A DNA stretch of 64,000 nt from Streptomyces sp. NBC_01429. Its GTDB lineage: Bacteria; Actinomycetota; Actinomycetes; Streptomycetales; Streptomycetaceae. This document shows, one piece after another, positions 44,375 to 53,536 of the stretch. Each line of letters opens with the position of its first letter. Positions within the stretch are counted from its first letter, which is position 1. The position numbers were made by a program, and so were the translations under genes. The DNA lies in contig NZ_CP109599.1 of assembly GCF_036231945.1 (NCBI RefSeq), forward strand, positions 7,777,501 through 7,841,500, in the 5' to 3' direction. The notes under the pieces are model-generated. The model had not been told where the DNA came from. It made no database searches and saw nothing but the letters and a program-made list of their open reading frames with translations.

Positions 44375-44405
44375 GTGGGCCCCGCCCGTACCCGGCGGGG
44401 CCCAC
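44375..44405 (+). terminator. 12-bp perfect hairpin terminator
   Basis: Arms GTGGGCCCCGCC (44375-44386) and its complement (44394-44405) with a 7-base loop, 57 bases after the propeller gene. Confidence 0.8.
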
Positions 44406-44462
44406 CCCGAGGCCGCTCCCACCGCGGACAACCCCGGGATCCGCACGGATCACCGCCACGAC

Positions 44463-44512
44463 TTCACACGCCGCCAGAGGCACGGCGACGCACCTCGCCT
44501 AACCTGTGTGAA
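44463..44512. promoter_or_regulatory. Inverted repeat before the LAL regulator
   Basis: TTCACAC (44463-44469) and GTGTGAA (44506-44512) are perfect complements, and the second arm abuts the ATG at 44513. TAACCT at 44500-44505 could be a -10 box, which would give a very short or absent leader. It is a possible autoregulatory site. Confidence 0.45.
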
Positions 44513-47203
44513 ATGACGTTGGCTCAATCTTTCGGTCCACTCGTCGGCAGACAGGACGAGATCCGGCGCGTCGACGCGCTGACCGGCGCCGCCCGTGCGG
44601 GCCGGGGCGGGGTGCTGGTCCTGCGGGGTGAGGCGGGCATCGGCAAGAGCGCGCTGCTGGACCACGCCGGACGGACGGCCGCCGGGTTCCGGATCGTCCG
44701 GTCGTTCGGGTCGGAGTACGAGACGGAGCTGCCGTTCGCCGCCCTGCACCAGCTCTGCGCGCCGGTGCTGGGACATCTCCCCGAACTGCCCGCCCAGCAC
44801 CGCGAGGCACTCCAGGTCGCCTTCGGCCTGTCCACGGGCGCCCCCGACATGTTCCGCATCGGTCTGGCGACCCTGGAACTGCTGGCGTCCGCGGCCCGCG
44901 AACGCCCGCTGCTGTGCCTGATCGATGACGCCCAATGGCTGGATACGGCTTCGTCGAAGGCGTTGGCCTTCCTCGCCCGGCGCGTCTCCTCCGAACCGGT
45001 CGCCGTGGTCTTCGCGGTCCGGCCGAACGGCGAGCCGGGCGAACTGGACGAACTGCCCGGCCTGTCCGTCGGCGGGCTGAGCGACGCCGACGCGCGGACG
45101 CTGCTGGCGGCGAAGAGCCATGCGACCCTCGACGACCAGGTGCGGCAGCGCATCATGGCCGAGGCACGCGGAAACCCCCTGGCACTGCTCGAACTGCCCA
45201 GGGCCGGTGGGTTCGCGCCGCCGGACACGTCCTCGGTGCCGACCCGGATCGAGCGAGGTTTCCAGGCCAGGCTGCGCGATCTGCCCGCAGACGCACGGCT
45301 GTTGCTGACGATCGCGAGCGCGGACCCCACCGGCGACCCGGGTCTCCTGTGGCCCGCCGCGACGCGCCTGCACATGGACGTGACGACGACCAGCACCGCG
45401 GCGACCGAGACCGGGCTCGTCGACTTCTCCACGCGCGTCCGCTTCTGCCACCCCCTGGCCCGCTCCGCGGTCTACCGGGCCGCCGAGCCGGCTCAGCGCC
45501 GTACCGCTCATCGCGTACTGGGCGAGGTCACCGATCCGGTCGTGGACCCGGACCGGCGCGCCTGGCACCGCGCCCAGGCCGGCACCGGCCCCGACGACGA
45601 AGTCGCCGCCGAGCTTGAGCGGTCCGCGGCCCGCGCCCAGTCGCGCGGGGGAGTGGTGGCCGCTGCGGCCTTCATCGAACGCGCGGCGGCCCTGTCGCTC
45701 GACGCCGCCCGGCGGACCGAACGGACACTCGCGGCCGTGGAGGCCCATCTCGACGCGGGCACCACCGACACGGCGGCGGAACTTCTGACGACGGTCGAGA
45801 ACACGGCACTGGACGAACTCCAGCACGCCAGGGTGGATCTGCTGCGGGGCCGGATCGCCTTCGTACGGCACACCGATGTCAACGGACCGATGTTCATGCT
45901 GCGAGCCGCGCAGCGACTCGCGGTGTCCGACCCGGACCAGTCACGCGAATGGTTCCTGGACGCGCTCGAAATGAGCCTGGTCGTCGGACGGGCCAGCGGT
46001 GTGATGGACAGTGTGCTGACCGCCGCGCGGGCCGCGGCGCCGGAATCGCGCTCCCCGGACGTCCTGGACGCGCTGACGCTGCTGAGCACGGAGGGGCACC
46101 GGGCCGCCGCGCCCCTGCTGAGGAACATACTCGACGGCGGTGACAGCCCCCTGTGGACTCGGCGGCCCGCGCTCGCCGTCATGCTCGCCTGCGAACTGTG
46201 GGACCCGCACGCCCATGAGGCCGTCGTCGACTCGCTGATGAAGACGGGCCGTGCGTCGGGTTCGCCGCTCGTGCTGCGCCTCGGCCTCGCCCAGCAGACG
46301 TCCTGCGCCGTGCTGAGCGGTGACCTCGGGCAGGCGATGGCGGCGATCACCGAGGAGGCGGCGATCGCCGACGCGATCGGCGGGCCCCCGGTGACGTACC
46401 ACCGGCTGCAACTGGCCGCGATGCGCGGCCGCCGCGAGGAGGCGATGGAACTGTTCGCATCGGTCCTCACAGCGGCCGGCGCGCGCGGCCCGGGACAACT
46501 GATCGCCAACACCCACTGGGCGGCGGCCGTGCTGCACAACGGCTTGGCCGACTACCCGGCCGCACTGGCCGCGGCCCGGCAGGCCACCGCGCACGGCGAC
46601 CTCTTCCTCACCGGGATATCCCTGCCCGAGCTGGTGGAGGCGGCCGTCCGGTGCGGCGAGCCCGCGGCCGCCGCCACCGCCCTGGAATCCCTGACCGAAC
46701 GCACCGAAGCCGGCGGGACCGTCTCGGGCCTGGGGATCGCGGCGTACGCGCGAGGGCTGGTGACCGGCGTCGAGGACCACTACCGGGAAGCCGTCGACCT
46801 CCTGGACAAGAGCCCCCTGCTTCCCTACCGGGGCAGAGCCCATCTGCTGTACGGGGAGTGGCTGCGGCGCGAAGGCCGCAGGCGCGACTGCCGCCGCTAC
46901 CTGCGCACCGCCCACGAACTGCTGTCGGAGGCCGGGATCGAGGCGTTCGCCCGCCGGGCCGCCGACGAGCTGCGCGCCACCGGCGAGAAAGCCCGCAGCC
47001 GGTCCGGGCACACCTACGACCAACTCACCACTCAGGAGGTGTACATCGCCCGGCTGGTCGCCACCGGCGCGACGTCCAACGAGGTCGCCGCCCGGCTGTT
47101 CCTCAGCCCGCGCACCATAGACGCCCATCTGCGCAACATATTCCGCAAGCTCGGCATCACCTCCCGCAGACAGCTCAGGAACCGGCCCGACCTCGGCGTC
47201 TGA
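44513..47203 (+). CDS. LAL-type LuxR regulator (MalT-like STAND ATPase)
   Basis: 896 residues. VGRQDEIRRVDALTGAA opens the ATPase domain, with Walker A GEAGIGKS at residues 39-46 and Walker B LLCLIDDAQWLD near 138. A long TPR-like helical middle follows. The last 65 residues are a LuxR helix-turn-helix (LTTQEVYIARLVATGATSNEVAARLFLSPRTIDAHLRNIFRKLGI). Such large ATP-binding activators often control secondary-metabolite or catabolic genes. No ribosome site is visible before ATG 44513. It stands alone and converges with a TetR gene; its targets are unknown. Confidence 0.9.
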   Translation: MTLAQSFGPLVGRQDEIRRVDALTGAARAGRGGVLVLRGEAGIGKSALLDHAGRTAAGFRIVRSFGSEYETELPFAALHQLCAPVLGHLPELPAQHREALQVAFGLSTGAPDMFRIGLATLELLASAARERPLLCLIDDAQWLDTASSKALAFLARRVSSEPVAVVFAVRPNGEPGELDELPGLSVGGLSDADARTLLAAKSHATLDDQVRQRIMAEARGNPLALLELPRAGGFAPPDTSSVPTRIERGFQARLRDLPADARLLLTIASADPTGDPGLLWPAATRLHMDVTTTSTAATETGLVDFSTRVRFCHPLARSAVYRAAEPAQRRTAHRVLGEVTDPVVDPDRRAWHRAQAGTGPDDEVAAELERSAARAQSRGGVVAAAAFIERAAALSLDAARRTERTLAAVEAHLDAGTTDTAAELLTTVENTALDELQHARVDLLRGRIAFVRHTDVNGPMFMLRAAQRLAVSDPDQSREWFLDALEMSLVVGRASGVMDSVLTAARAAAPESRSPDVLDALTLLSTEGHRAAAPLLRNILDGGDSPLWTRRPALAVMLACELWDPHAHEAVVDSLMKTGRASGSPLVLRLGLAQQTSCAVLSGDLGQAMAAITEEAAIADAIGGPPVTYHRLQLAAMRGRREEAMELFASVLTAAGARGPGQLIANTHWAAAVLHNGLADYPAALAAARQATAHGDLFLTGISLPELVEAAVRCGEPAAAATALESLTERTEAGGTVSGLGIAAYARGLVTGVEDHYREAVDLLDKSPLLPYRGRAHLLYGEWLRREGRRRDCRRYLRTAHELLSEAGIEAFARRAADELRATGEKARSRSGHTYDQLTTQEVYIARLVATGATSNEVAARLFLSPRTIDAHLRNIFRKLGITSRRQLRNRPDLGV

Positions 47204-47230
47204 CGGATGTCGCCACCGGGCGGTACGGGA

Positions 47231-47893
47231 TCAGGTGTCGCTGGTGTTCAGGTGGGCGAGCGCGGTGATGATGCGGTCGGCGATGTCCTCCGGCCAGGGG
47301 AACGCGTGGGCCAGGGTGCGCTGGTGGGCGAGTCCGTGCAGGCCCAGCCAGAGTGCGACCGTGTCGGCGGAGGGGTCGGTGCTGGTGGATTGGCCGGCGT
47401 CGACGCAGCCGCCGAGGACGCCGGCGAGGAGCCGCATGGTCTCGTCGCCGAGTGTGGCCAGATCCTGCTTGGTCAGGGAATTGTCGCCCAGGTCCGGCAT
47501 CCAGAGCCCGCCGAACATCGTGCGGTAGCGCTCGGGGTGGAGCCGGGCGAATTCGAGATAGGCGTGGCACACGGCGTACAGGCGTCGCCGCGGGTCGTCG
47601 TCGGTCCTGTCCAGCGCCGCGCGCACGCTGTTCTCCAGCGCGGTGAACTCCTGGCGCACGACGGCGAGCATGATGGCCGGCTGGTCGGGGAAGTGCGGGT
47701 AGATCGACGGCGCGGCGATCCCGACCCTGCGGGCGACCGACCGCAGGGTGATGGCGCGTTCGTCGCCGCCCTCGTCGAGGAGTTCCACCGCGGCGGCGAC
47801 GATGTCGTCGCGCAGGCGGCCGCCCTCGCCGCGGCGGTTGCGCGCGCGGGCCGGTCCGCGTGCGGCCGATGCGGCTGATCCGGTGTGTTCCAT
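47231..47893 (-). CDS. TetR-family regulator with WHG-type C-terminal domain
   Basis: 220 residues. The helix-turn-helix is at residues 28-75 (DDIVAAAVELLDEGGDERAITLRSVARRVGIAAPSIYPHFPDQPAI). The C-terminal region with HPERYRTMFGG and WLGLHGLAHQR matches the WHG domain common in actinobacterial TetR regulators. It is divergent from the riboswitch-ABC operon but is more likely to control itself or a distant target. An A/T-rich stretch with TACATAG-TGAAGTTTA lies just upstream of its start. Confidence 0.88.
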   Translation of the reverse strand: MEHTGSAASAARGPARARNRRGEGGRLRDDIVAAAVELLDEGGDERAITLRSVARRVGIAAPSIYPHFPDQPAIMLAVVRQEFTALENSVRAALDRTDDDPRRRLYAVCHAYLEFARLHPERYRTMFGGLWMPDLGDNSLTKQDLATLGDETMRLLAGVLGGCVDAGQSTSTDPSADTVALWLGLHGLAHQRTLAHAFPWPEDIADRIITALAHLNTSDT

Positions 47894-47939
47894 GCTGTCA
47901 CCTTACATAGTGAAGTTTAGCGCGGAGGTCCCCCTCCTC

Positions 47940-48068
47940 CCGGAGGGGCGACAACCCGTACCCGCTAAGCTGCAGACGCCCCGTGGGGGAAGTCCGGTCG
48001 AATTCCGGCGCTGACCCGCAACGGTAGGCGGAGCCGTCTCATGGCTTCGCAAGCCCGATTACCCGCGG
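47940..48068 (+). ncRNA. Cobalamin riboswitch
   Basis: The segment carries the hallmarks of the adenosylcobalamin aptamer in order: GGGGGAAGTCCGGTCGAAT, then TCCGGCGCTGACCCGCAACGG, and 3' AAGCCCGATTACCCGC. The GGxxGAATCCGG-like stem, the CTGACCCGCAACGG block and the terminal pairing region are all present and correctly spaced. It ends about 120 bases before the permease start. Bound cobalamin would be expected to shut down the downstream ABC importer, by termination or by sequestering the ribosome site. Outer edges are approximate. Confidence 0.88.
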
Positions 48069-48187
48069 TGGTGATGGCTCCTGTCAATTCGCCGTGGACT
48101 GCGAGAGGCGCTGCGCAGGGCGCTCCCGCGTCCGGGCCGCTCCTTCGTTCGCGCAGGTGCACGGCCCGAGGCGAAAGCGGTCCGCCC

Positions 48188-49297
48188 GTGGTCACGCCCC
48201 TCGAACACATACCTGCCGCGCCCTCGCGTACGGCCCGCGCCGGTGGCGGGCCCGCCCCTCCCCGGCGTGTGCCCCTGCCGCTGTTGCTGATCACCCTGGG
48301 TGTCCTGCTTCCGCTCTCCCTCGTCTGCGGCGCCGGACTCGGGGCCTCGGGGCTCTCCTGGGGAGCGGTGTCGCGCTACCTGTGGGCCGGTCTGACGGGA
48401 GGGGCCATCGCCCCCGACGAAGTCCCCGGGTACACCATCGTCTGGGAACTGCGCTTTCCGCGAGCCGTGCTCGCCGCTGTCGTCGGGGCCGGTCTCTCGG
48501 CCGTCGGCGTCGCGGTGCAGGCCATGGTCCGCAACGCCCTGGCCGACCCGTTCGTCCTCGGCATCTCCTCCGGCGCGGCAGTCGGCGCGAACGCCGTACT
48601 CATCTTCGGAGCCTTCGGCGCGCTCGGTGTCTGGGCGCTGTCCACGGCGGCCTTCCTCTCCGCACTGCTCGCGATGATGCTCGTGTACGCGATCGCCCGT
48701 ACCGCTCGCGGCCTGACCCCGCTGAGACTGGTCCTGACGGGCACGGCGATGTACTACGGTTTCTCGGCCGTCACGACGTTCATGGTCTTCGCCGCCGAGC
48801 GGGGCGAGGCCGCCCGCTCCGCGATGATGTGGATGCTCGGCAGCCTCGGGGGCACCACATGGTCCTCCGTGCCGATCGCCGCGGGCGCCGTGCTCGGTGG
48901 CCTCGCCCACCTCGGGTGGTCGGCGCGTCGCCTCAACGCCCTGGCGATGGGCGACGAGACCGCCGCCGCCCTGGGGGTGGACGCGGGAAGGCTGCGCAAG
49001 GAACTCTTCCTGGTCTCCGCCGCGGTCACGGGAGCGCTGGTCGCGGTGAGCGGCGCGATCGGCTTCGTCGGCCTGATGGTCCCGCACGGCGTACGGATGC
49101 TGGTCGGCGCTGATCACCGCCGGCTGCTGGCCGTCGCACCGCTCGCGGGGGCCGTCCTGTTGATCTGGGTGGACATCCTCTCGCGCGTGGTACTGGCGCC
49201 GGCCGAACTGCCGGTGGGGGTGCTGACCGCGATGATCGGCGTGCCGTGCTTCGTCCTGCTGATGCGCCGCCGCTCCTACACCTTCGGGGGCGCGTGA
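48188..49297 (+). CDS. FecCD/BtuC-type ABC importer permease
   Basis: About 369 residues if GTG 48188 is the start; it is the first good candidate after the riboswitch, but its ribosome site is weak. The frame is open back into the aptamer, so starts nearer 48041 are unlikely. Ten membrane helices are predicted, with the family motifs LRFPRAVLAAVVGAGLSAVGVAVQAMVRNALADPFVLGISSGAAVGA and GFVGLMVPHGVRMLVGADHR. It transports a corrinoid or metal chelate together with the ATPase and binding protein. The stop overlaps the ATPase ATG by one base. Confidence 0.88.
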   Translation: MVTPLEHIPAAPSRTARAGGGPAPPRRVPLPLLLITLGVLLPLSLVCGAGLGASGLSWGAVSRYLWAGLTGGAIAPDEVPGYTIVWELRFPRAVLAAVVGAGLSAVGVAVQAMVRNALADPFVLGISSGAAVGANAVLIFGAFGALGVWALSTAAFLSALLAMMLVYAIARTARGLTPLRLVLTGTAMYYGFSAVTTFMVFAAERGEAARSAMMWMLGSLGGTTWSSVPIAAGAVLGGLAHLGWSARRLNALAMGDETAAALGVDAGRLRKELFLVSAAVTGALVAVSGAIGFVGLMVPHGVRMLVGADHRRLLAVAPLAGAVLLIWVDILSRVVLAPAELPVGVLTAMIGVPCFVLLMRRRSYTFGGA

Positions 49298-50082
49298 TGC
49301 GGATCGACATCGATGAGCTGACGGTCGAGATCGCCGGTGCGCGTCTGGTGGAGGACATCACTCTGCGGGCCGGCGACGGCCGGCTCGTCGGCCTGGTGGG
49401 GCCCAACGGCAGCGGGAAGTCGACCCTGTTGCGCTGCGTCTACCGGGCCCTGCGCCCCTCCGCCGGAACCGTCCGGATCGGTGGTGAGGACCTGCACGCC
49501 ATGAGCCCGCGCGAAAGCGCCCGCCGGCTGGCCGCGCTTCCCCAGGAGGCGACGTACGAGTTCGATTTCACCGTCGCCGAGATCGTGGCGATGGGGAGGA
49601 TGCCGCACCAGCGATCGGTGGCACGCGCGACCGAGGAGGACCGGCGGACGTGTGAGGCGGCGCTCGCGGAGGTAGGGGCCGGTCATCTGGCCGACCGTGG
49701 CTTCCTGACCCTCTCCGGCGGCGAGAAGCAGCGGGTCCTGATCGCCCGCGCCATGGCCCAGCAGCCACAGGTGCTCGTACTCGACGAGCCCACCAACCAC
49801 CTGGACATCGCCCAGCAGTTGGAGGTGCTGGCTCTGGTGCGCGGCAGTGGGCTGACCGTGCTCACCGCGCTGCACGACCTCAACCTCGCCGCGCTCCACT
49901 GCGACCTCCTCCATGTCATCGACAACGGCCGGATCGTCGCGTCCGGCGCGCCGCACGACGTTCTCACGGCCGAGCTGCTGGCCGAGGTCTTCGGCGTACG
50001 CGCGCACCGGGTGCCGCACCCGGAGACCGGAGTGGTGCAACTGCTCTTCGACCGTCTCCTCCCTGACCGTTCCCCCTCCTGA
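49297..50082 (+). CDS. ABC importer ATPase (BtuD/FecE type)
   Basis: 261 residues starting at ATG 49297 (TGATG overlap with the permease). Walker A GPNGSGKST is near residue 36, the Q-loop is LPQEATYEFDFTV, the signature is LSGGEKQRV (near 138), Walker B is VLVLDEPTNHLD and the switch His is in TALHDLNLAA. It powers uptake through the adjacent permease. The C-terminal segment VFGVRAHRVPHPETGV is typical of the FecCDE/BtuCD class. Confidence 0.92.
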   Translation: MRIDIDELTVEIAGARLVEDITLRAGDGRLVGLVGPNGSGKSTLLRCVYRALRPSAGTVRIGGEDLHAMSPRESARRLAALPQEATYEFDFTVAEIVAMGRMPHQRSVARATEEDRRTCEAALAEVGAGHLADRGFLTLSGGEKQRVLIARAMAQQPQVLVLDEPTNHLDIAQQLEVLALVRGSGLTVLTALHDLNLAALHCDLLHVIDNGRIVASGAPHDVLTAELLAEVFGVRAHRVPHPETGVVQLLFDRLLPDRSPS

Positions 50083-50098
50083 AGGAGCCCCCGTCACC

Positions 50099-51154
50099 AT
50101 GCCCAACCTGGTACGTCCCCTCGCACTCGGCCTCGCACTCACCGCCACTGTGGTCCTCAGCGGCTGCGGCGCGGAGGTCACCCCGAGGGACGGAAACGAC
50201 AAAGAGAGCGCGAGCGCGGCCGGGGACCACTATCCGGTGACCGTCGAGAACTGCGGTGAGAAGAAGACCTACGACAAGGCCCCGCGGCGCGTGGTCACCA
50301 ACGACGTCGGCATAACCGAGATCATGTTCGCTCTCGGGCTCGAAGACCATATGGCGGGCTATGTGATGCCCGACAACAAGGGCGATCTGACGTCTGTCCC
50401 CTGGAAGGGCGGCTACAAGAAGACCACCTGGCTGTCCAAGGACAGGATCAACAAGGAACTGGTCCTCGACGCCCGCGCCGATCTGGTCTTCGCGGGCTGG
50501 AACTACGGCTTCAACGAGGGCGACGGATTCACCCCGGCAGAGCTGGAGAAGGTGGGCGTCGACTCGTACCTGCTGAGCGAGTCGTGCCGCAACGGGCAGG
50601 GCAAGGCACGGGGTGTGATGGCGCCGCTCGAAGCGCTCTACACCGATCTGCGGAACCTGGGGAGGATATTCGACGTCGAGAAGCGCGCCGGAACCCTCGT
50701 CGCGCGGTTCCGGAAGCAGGTGGCCGAAGCACAGGCGGGTGCGCTGAAGGGAGCCGACCGGCCGCGGGTGTTCCTGTACGACGACGGCCGGGACAAGCCG
50801 TTCACCTCCGGTGCCTACGCCGGACCGCACGACATCATCACCAGGGCGGGCGGCGATCACGTCATGAAGGACCTCAAGGACAGCTGGACGACGGTGGGCT
50901 GGGAGACGGTCGTCGCGCGTGACCCCGAGGTGATCGTCATCAACAACTACGGGGACACCAGCGCGGACCAGAAGCGGAAGTTCCTGAAGTCCTATCCTCC
51001 GCTGGCCAACGTCTCGGCCATCAAGAACGACCGGATCGTCGTCCTCGACTACGTGGATCTCGTCGAAAGCCCGCGTAATCCCGCGGCTGTTGCGTCACTC
51101 GCGGCAGCCCTGAGGAACTCGAACGGCTGCGCGTTGCGGTGCCCGGAGAGCTGA
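50099..51154 (+). CDS. ABC importer substrate-binding lipoprotein (class III, BtuF-like)
   Basis: 351 residues with GAAGGAG upstream of ATG 50099. The lipobox LSGC puts the lipidated cysteine near residue 23. The mature protein has the two-lobe helical-backbone fold of siderophore/cobalamin binding proteins: RRVVTNDVGITEIMFALGLEDHMAGYV, DLVFAGWNYGF, and PRVFLYDDGRDKPFTSG. From memory it resembles an actinobacterial family labelled 'putative F420-0 transporter binding protein'. The riboswitch upstream argues that the ligand is a corrinoid instead. It is the last gene of the three-gene cassette. Confidence 0.88.
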   Translation: MPNLVRPLALGLALTATVVLSGCGAEVTPRDGNDKESASAAGDHYPVTVENCGEKKTYDKAPRRVVTNDVGITEIMFALGLEDHMAGYVMPDNKGDLTSVPWKGGYKKTTWLSKDRINKELVLDARADLVFAGWNYGFNEGDGFTPAELEKVGVDSYLLSESCRNGQGKARGVMAPLEALYTDLRNLGRIFDVEKRAGTLVARFRKQVAEAQAGALKGADRPRVFLYDDGRDKPFTSGAYAGPHDIITRAGGDHVMKDLKDSWTTVGWETVVARDPEVIVINNYGDTSADQKRKFLKSYPPLANVSAIKNDRIVVLDYVDLVESPRNPAAVASLAAALRNSNGCALRCPES

Positions 51155-51198
51155 TCATCGGCGGCCTCGGACAGGTGGCCGCGGGGGCTGCCGGGCGG

Positions 51199-51813
51199 TC
51201 AGCCGGTGGTCGCCCGGGGGGAGCGGTGCTGATCCACGATCCCCTCGACGATTCTCATCAGACGGTCCCCTGCCTGATCGATGCTTCCGTTCTGGGTGCT
51301 GACCTGCGCGCCTTCAAGTACGAAGGTGATCTCGGCCGCGGCCTGTTCGGGGTCGGGCAGGCCGGCCTCGGCGCACATGCCGACCAGTCTGCGGGTCTGC
51401 TTGGCCTTGTGGTTCTCGATCACCTGCCGCGCGGGATGGGAGCGGTCGGGCAGCTCGGCGAGGGAGTTGATGAACGGGCAGCCCCGGTGTGAGATCGCCG
51501 GCAATCCCTCGGCGATGAAGCGGGCCATGGCCAGGATCTGTTCCCTGGGCCGGCCCGGGTACGCGGCCTCGACCCGGTCGAAGGCCGCCTGATAGTCGGC
51601 GGCGACGATCCGCAGCCACTCCGCCACCAGAGCGTCCTTGGTTTCGAAGTGCCGGTAGATCGCCATTTTGGTGGTCTCGGCCTTCTCGGCGATCGCCTGG
51701 ACGCCCACGCGACGGATCCCCTCGCTCTGGAAGAGCTCCTCCGCCGCGTCGAGGATGCGCTCACGCGGCGGCAGCTTCGCCACCCTGCTCGGCCTTCTGG
51801 TGGTCGATGCCAT
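51199..51813 (-). CDS. TetR-family regulator of the adjacent amidase
   Basis: 204 residues. The helix-turn-helix is at residues 17-65 (ERILDAAEELFQSEGIRRVGVQAIAEKAETTKMAIYRHFETKD). The C-terminal ligand domain includes HRGCPFINSLAELPD, a motif common in one branch of TetR proteins. It is divergent from the amidase gene, with palindromic sites between them, so it most likely represses both. Confidence 0.9.
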   Translation of the reverse strand: MASTTRRPSRVAKLPPRERILDAAEELFQSEGIRRVGVQAIAEKAETTKMAIYRHFETKDALVAEWLRIVAADYQAAFDRVEAAYPGRPREQILAMARFIAEGLPAISHRGCPFINSLAELPDRSHPARQVIENHKAKQTRRLVGMCAEAGLPDPEQAAAEITFVLEGAQVSTQNGSIDQAGDRLMRIVEGIVDQHRSPRATTG

Positions 51814-51860
51814 GACTGCTCCGTGACGTCCGGTCGGTGGTGGGGCCCCTCGCTTCCTCT

Positions 51861-51920
51861 ACGGTACCAGTCCGTGCCATGCGATACCGTTGGGTATCGT
51901 TAGGTACTCAACGGTACCGT
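51861..51920. promoter_or_regulatory. TetR operator cluster between regulator and amidase
   Basis: The sites are CGATACC-GTTG-GGTATCG (51882-51899, perfect 7-bp arms) and the perfect palindrome ACGGTACCGT (51911-51920). Single ACGGTACC sequences also occur at 51861-51868. The shared core GGTACC/GATACC repeats through the 127-base divergent promoter region. Confidence 0.72.
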
Positions 51921-51940
51921 TCTTTGCGTTGGGAGTGACA

Positions 51941-53392
51941 GTGAAAGTCAGCGAATACGTGCGCTTCGACGCGGTCGGGCTCGCCGAGCTGGTGGCACAG
52001 GGCGAGGTGACCCCCGCCGAACTGGAAGCGGCCGCACGCGAGGCCGCGCAGGCGGTCAATCCGCAGATCAACGCCATCGTGGAGACATGGCCGGCCGACG
52101 ACGGGCCCCACCCCGGCGGCACACCGCTGGCCGGGGTCCCCTTCCTGATCAAGGACCTCGGAGTCGCCATGGCCGGGCGGCGGGTGGAGCTGGGCAGCCG
52201 CCTCGCGGCCGGCAATGTCGCCGGCGCCGACTCCTCCCTGATGCGGCGCTTCCGCCGCGCCGGCCTCGTGACGTTCGGGCGTACCGCGACACCGGAGATG
52301 GCCTACAGCATCACGACGGAACCAGTGCTGTACGGCGCGACCCGCAACCCGTGGGACCTGGAGCGGAGCGCGGGCGGATCCAGCGGGGGCGCGGGCGCGG
52401 CCGTCGCCGCCGGGGTGGTCCCGATCGCACACGCCACCGACGCCGCCGGCTCGATCCGTATACCCGCCGCCTATAACGGTCTCTTCGGGCTGAAGCCCAC
52501 GCGCGGCCGGGTCTCCATGGGCCCCGACGTCGACGAGATCTTCAACGGCCTGGCCGTGCAGGGCAGCGTCAGCCGCACAGTGCGCGACAGCGCGGCACTG
52601 CTCGACCAGATCCGCGGCCCGGAACCGGGTGACCCCTACTTCGCCCAGCAGCCGTCCCGGCCGTACGCGGAGGAAGTCACCCGCCACCCGGGCTCGCTGC
52701 GGATCGGTGTCCTCACCCACGCCTGGGGCGGACGCCGCACCACCACACCGGTGGCCGACGCGCTCGCCCGCACCGTGCGTCTGCTCGAATCCCTCGGTCA
52801 CCAGGTGGAGGAGGTCGAGGTCGACCTCGGGGTCGACTGGGAGGAGTTCGTCCTGGCCAACGCCCGTCAGTGGACGGCGAATCTCACGGCCTCGGTCGAC
52901 GAACTCGGCGCCGCCTTCGGCCGGCCCGTCGACTCCTCGACCCTGGAGCCGGTGATCCTTGCCAGCTACCACTACGGGCAGCGGGTCAGTGGCGCCCAGT
53001 TCGTCGCCGCCCTCGCGACCCGGAACCGGGTCGCTCGAAGCCTCGCACGGTACTTCGACGCTCACGACATGCTGCTCACCCCGACCTTGCCGGAGCTTCC
53101 CGTGCCCTTGGGCACCTACGCCGAGGGCGCGGAGGCGCTGGATGGTCTCGGCTGGCTCGACCGCCTCTTCGACCGCTCGCCGTTCACCGCGGCGTTCAAC
53201 GTGGCGGGCACACCCGCCATGTCCGTGCCGGTGACGGCCGATGCCGGGACGGGGCTCCCGGTCGGTGTGCAGTTCGCCGCCGGTTACGGGCGTGAGGGCG
53301 GTCTCTTCCGTCTCGCCGGCCAACTCGAAGAGGCAAGCCCGTGGTCGGGCCGAACCCCCACGGTGTGGGCGGGGAACCACACGGGCCACTGA
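51941..53392 (+). CDS. Amidase-signature hydrolase
   Basis: 483 residues from GTG 51941, with GGGAG six bases upstream. The Ser-cisSer-Lys triad of amidase-signature enzymes is visible: Lys in GVPFLIKDLG near residue 71, cis-Ser in SAGGSSGGAGAAVAAG near 147, and nucleophile Ser in TDAAGSIRIPAAYNGLFGLKP near 171. It hydrolyses an amide bond; the family includes nylon-oligomer, aryl-acyl and fatty amidases. The substrate is unknown. A TetR regulator is divergent, so it is probably induced by an amide-type compound. Confidence 0.9.
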   Translation: MKVSEYVRFDAVGLAELVAQGEVTPAELEAAAREAAQAVNPQINAIVETWPADDGPHPGGTPLAGVPFLIKDLGVAMAGRRVELGSRLAAGNVAGADSSLMRRFRRAGLVTFGRTATPEMAYSITTEPVLYGATRNPWDLERSAGGSSGGAGAAVAAGVVPIAHATDAAGSIRIPAAYNGLFGLKPTRGRVSMGPDVDEIFNGLAVQGSVSRTVRDSAALLDQIRGPEPGDPYFAQQPSRPYAEEVTRHPGSLRIGVLTHAWGGRRTTTPVADALARTVRLLESLGHQVEEVEVDLGVDWEEFVLANARQWTANLTASVDELGAAFGRPVDSSTLEPVILASYHYGQRVSGAQFVAALATRNRVARSLARYFDAHDMLLTPTLPELPVPLGTYAEGAEALDGLGWLDRLFDRSPFTAAFNVAGTPAMSVPVTADAGTGLPVGVQFAAGYGREGGLFRLAGQLEEASPWSGRTPTVWAGNHTGH

Positions 53393-53536
53393 GGATCCCC
53401 CCCCCCGCACACGGTGACTCGGCTGTGGCAGTTCTGAGACATTTCCCGCGCTGGCGGGCGGGCAGGAATGGTGTTGACCATGGTTCTGGCGGTGCACACC
53501 CGCAGGGCCATTGAGCAAGGCAAGGAGCGTTTTTTG

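Noticed and set aside
48041..48187. Earlier start for the permease
   Set aside because: It would begin inside the cobalamin aptamer and add a Pro/Arg-rich tail unlike the family.
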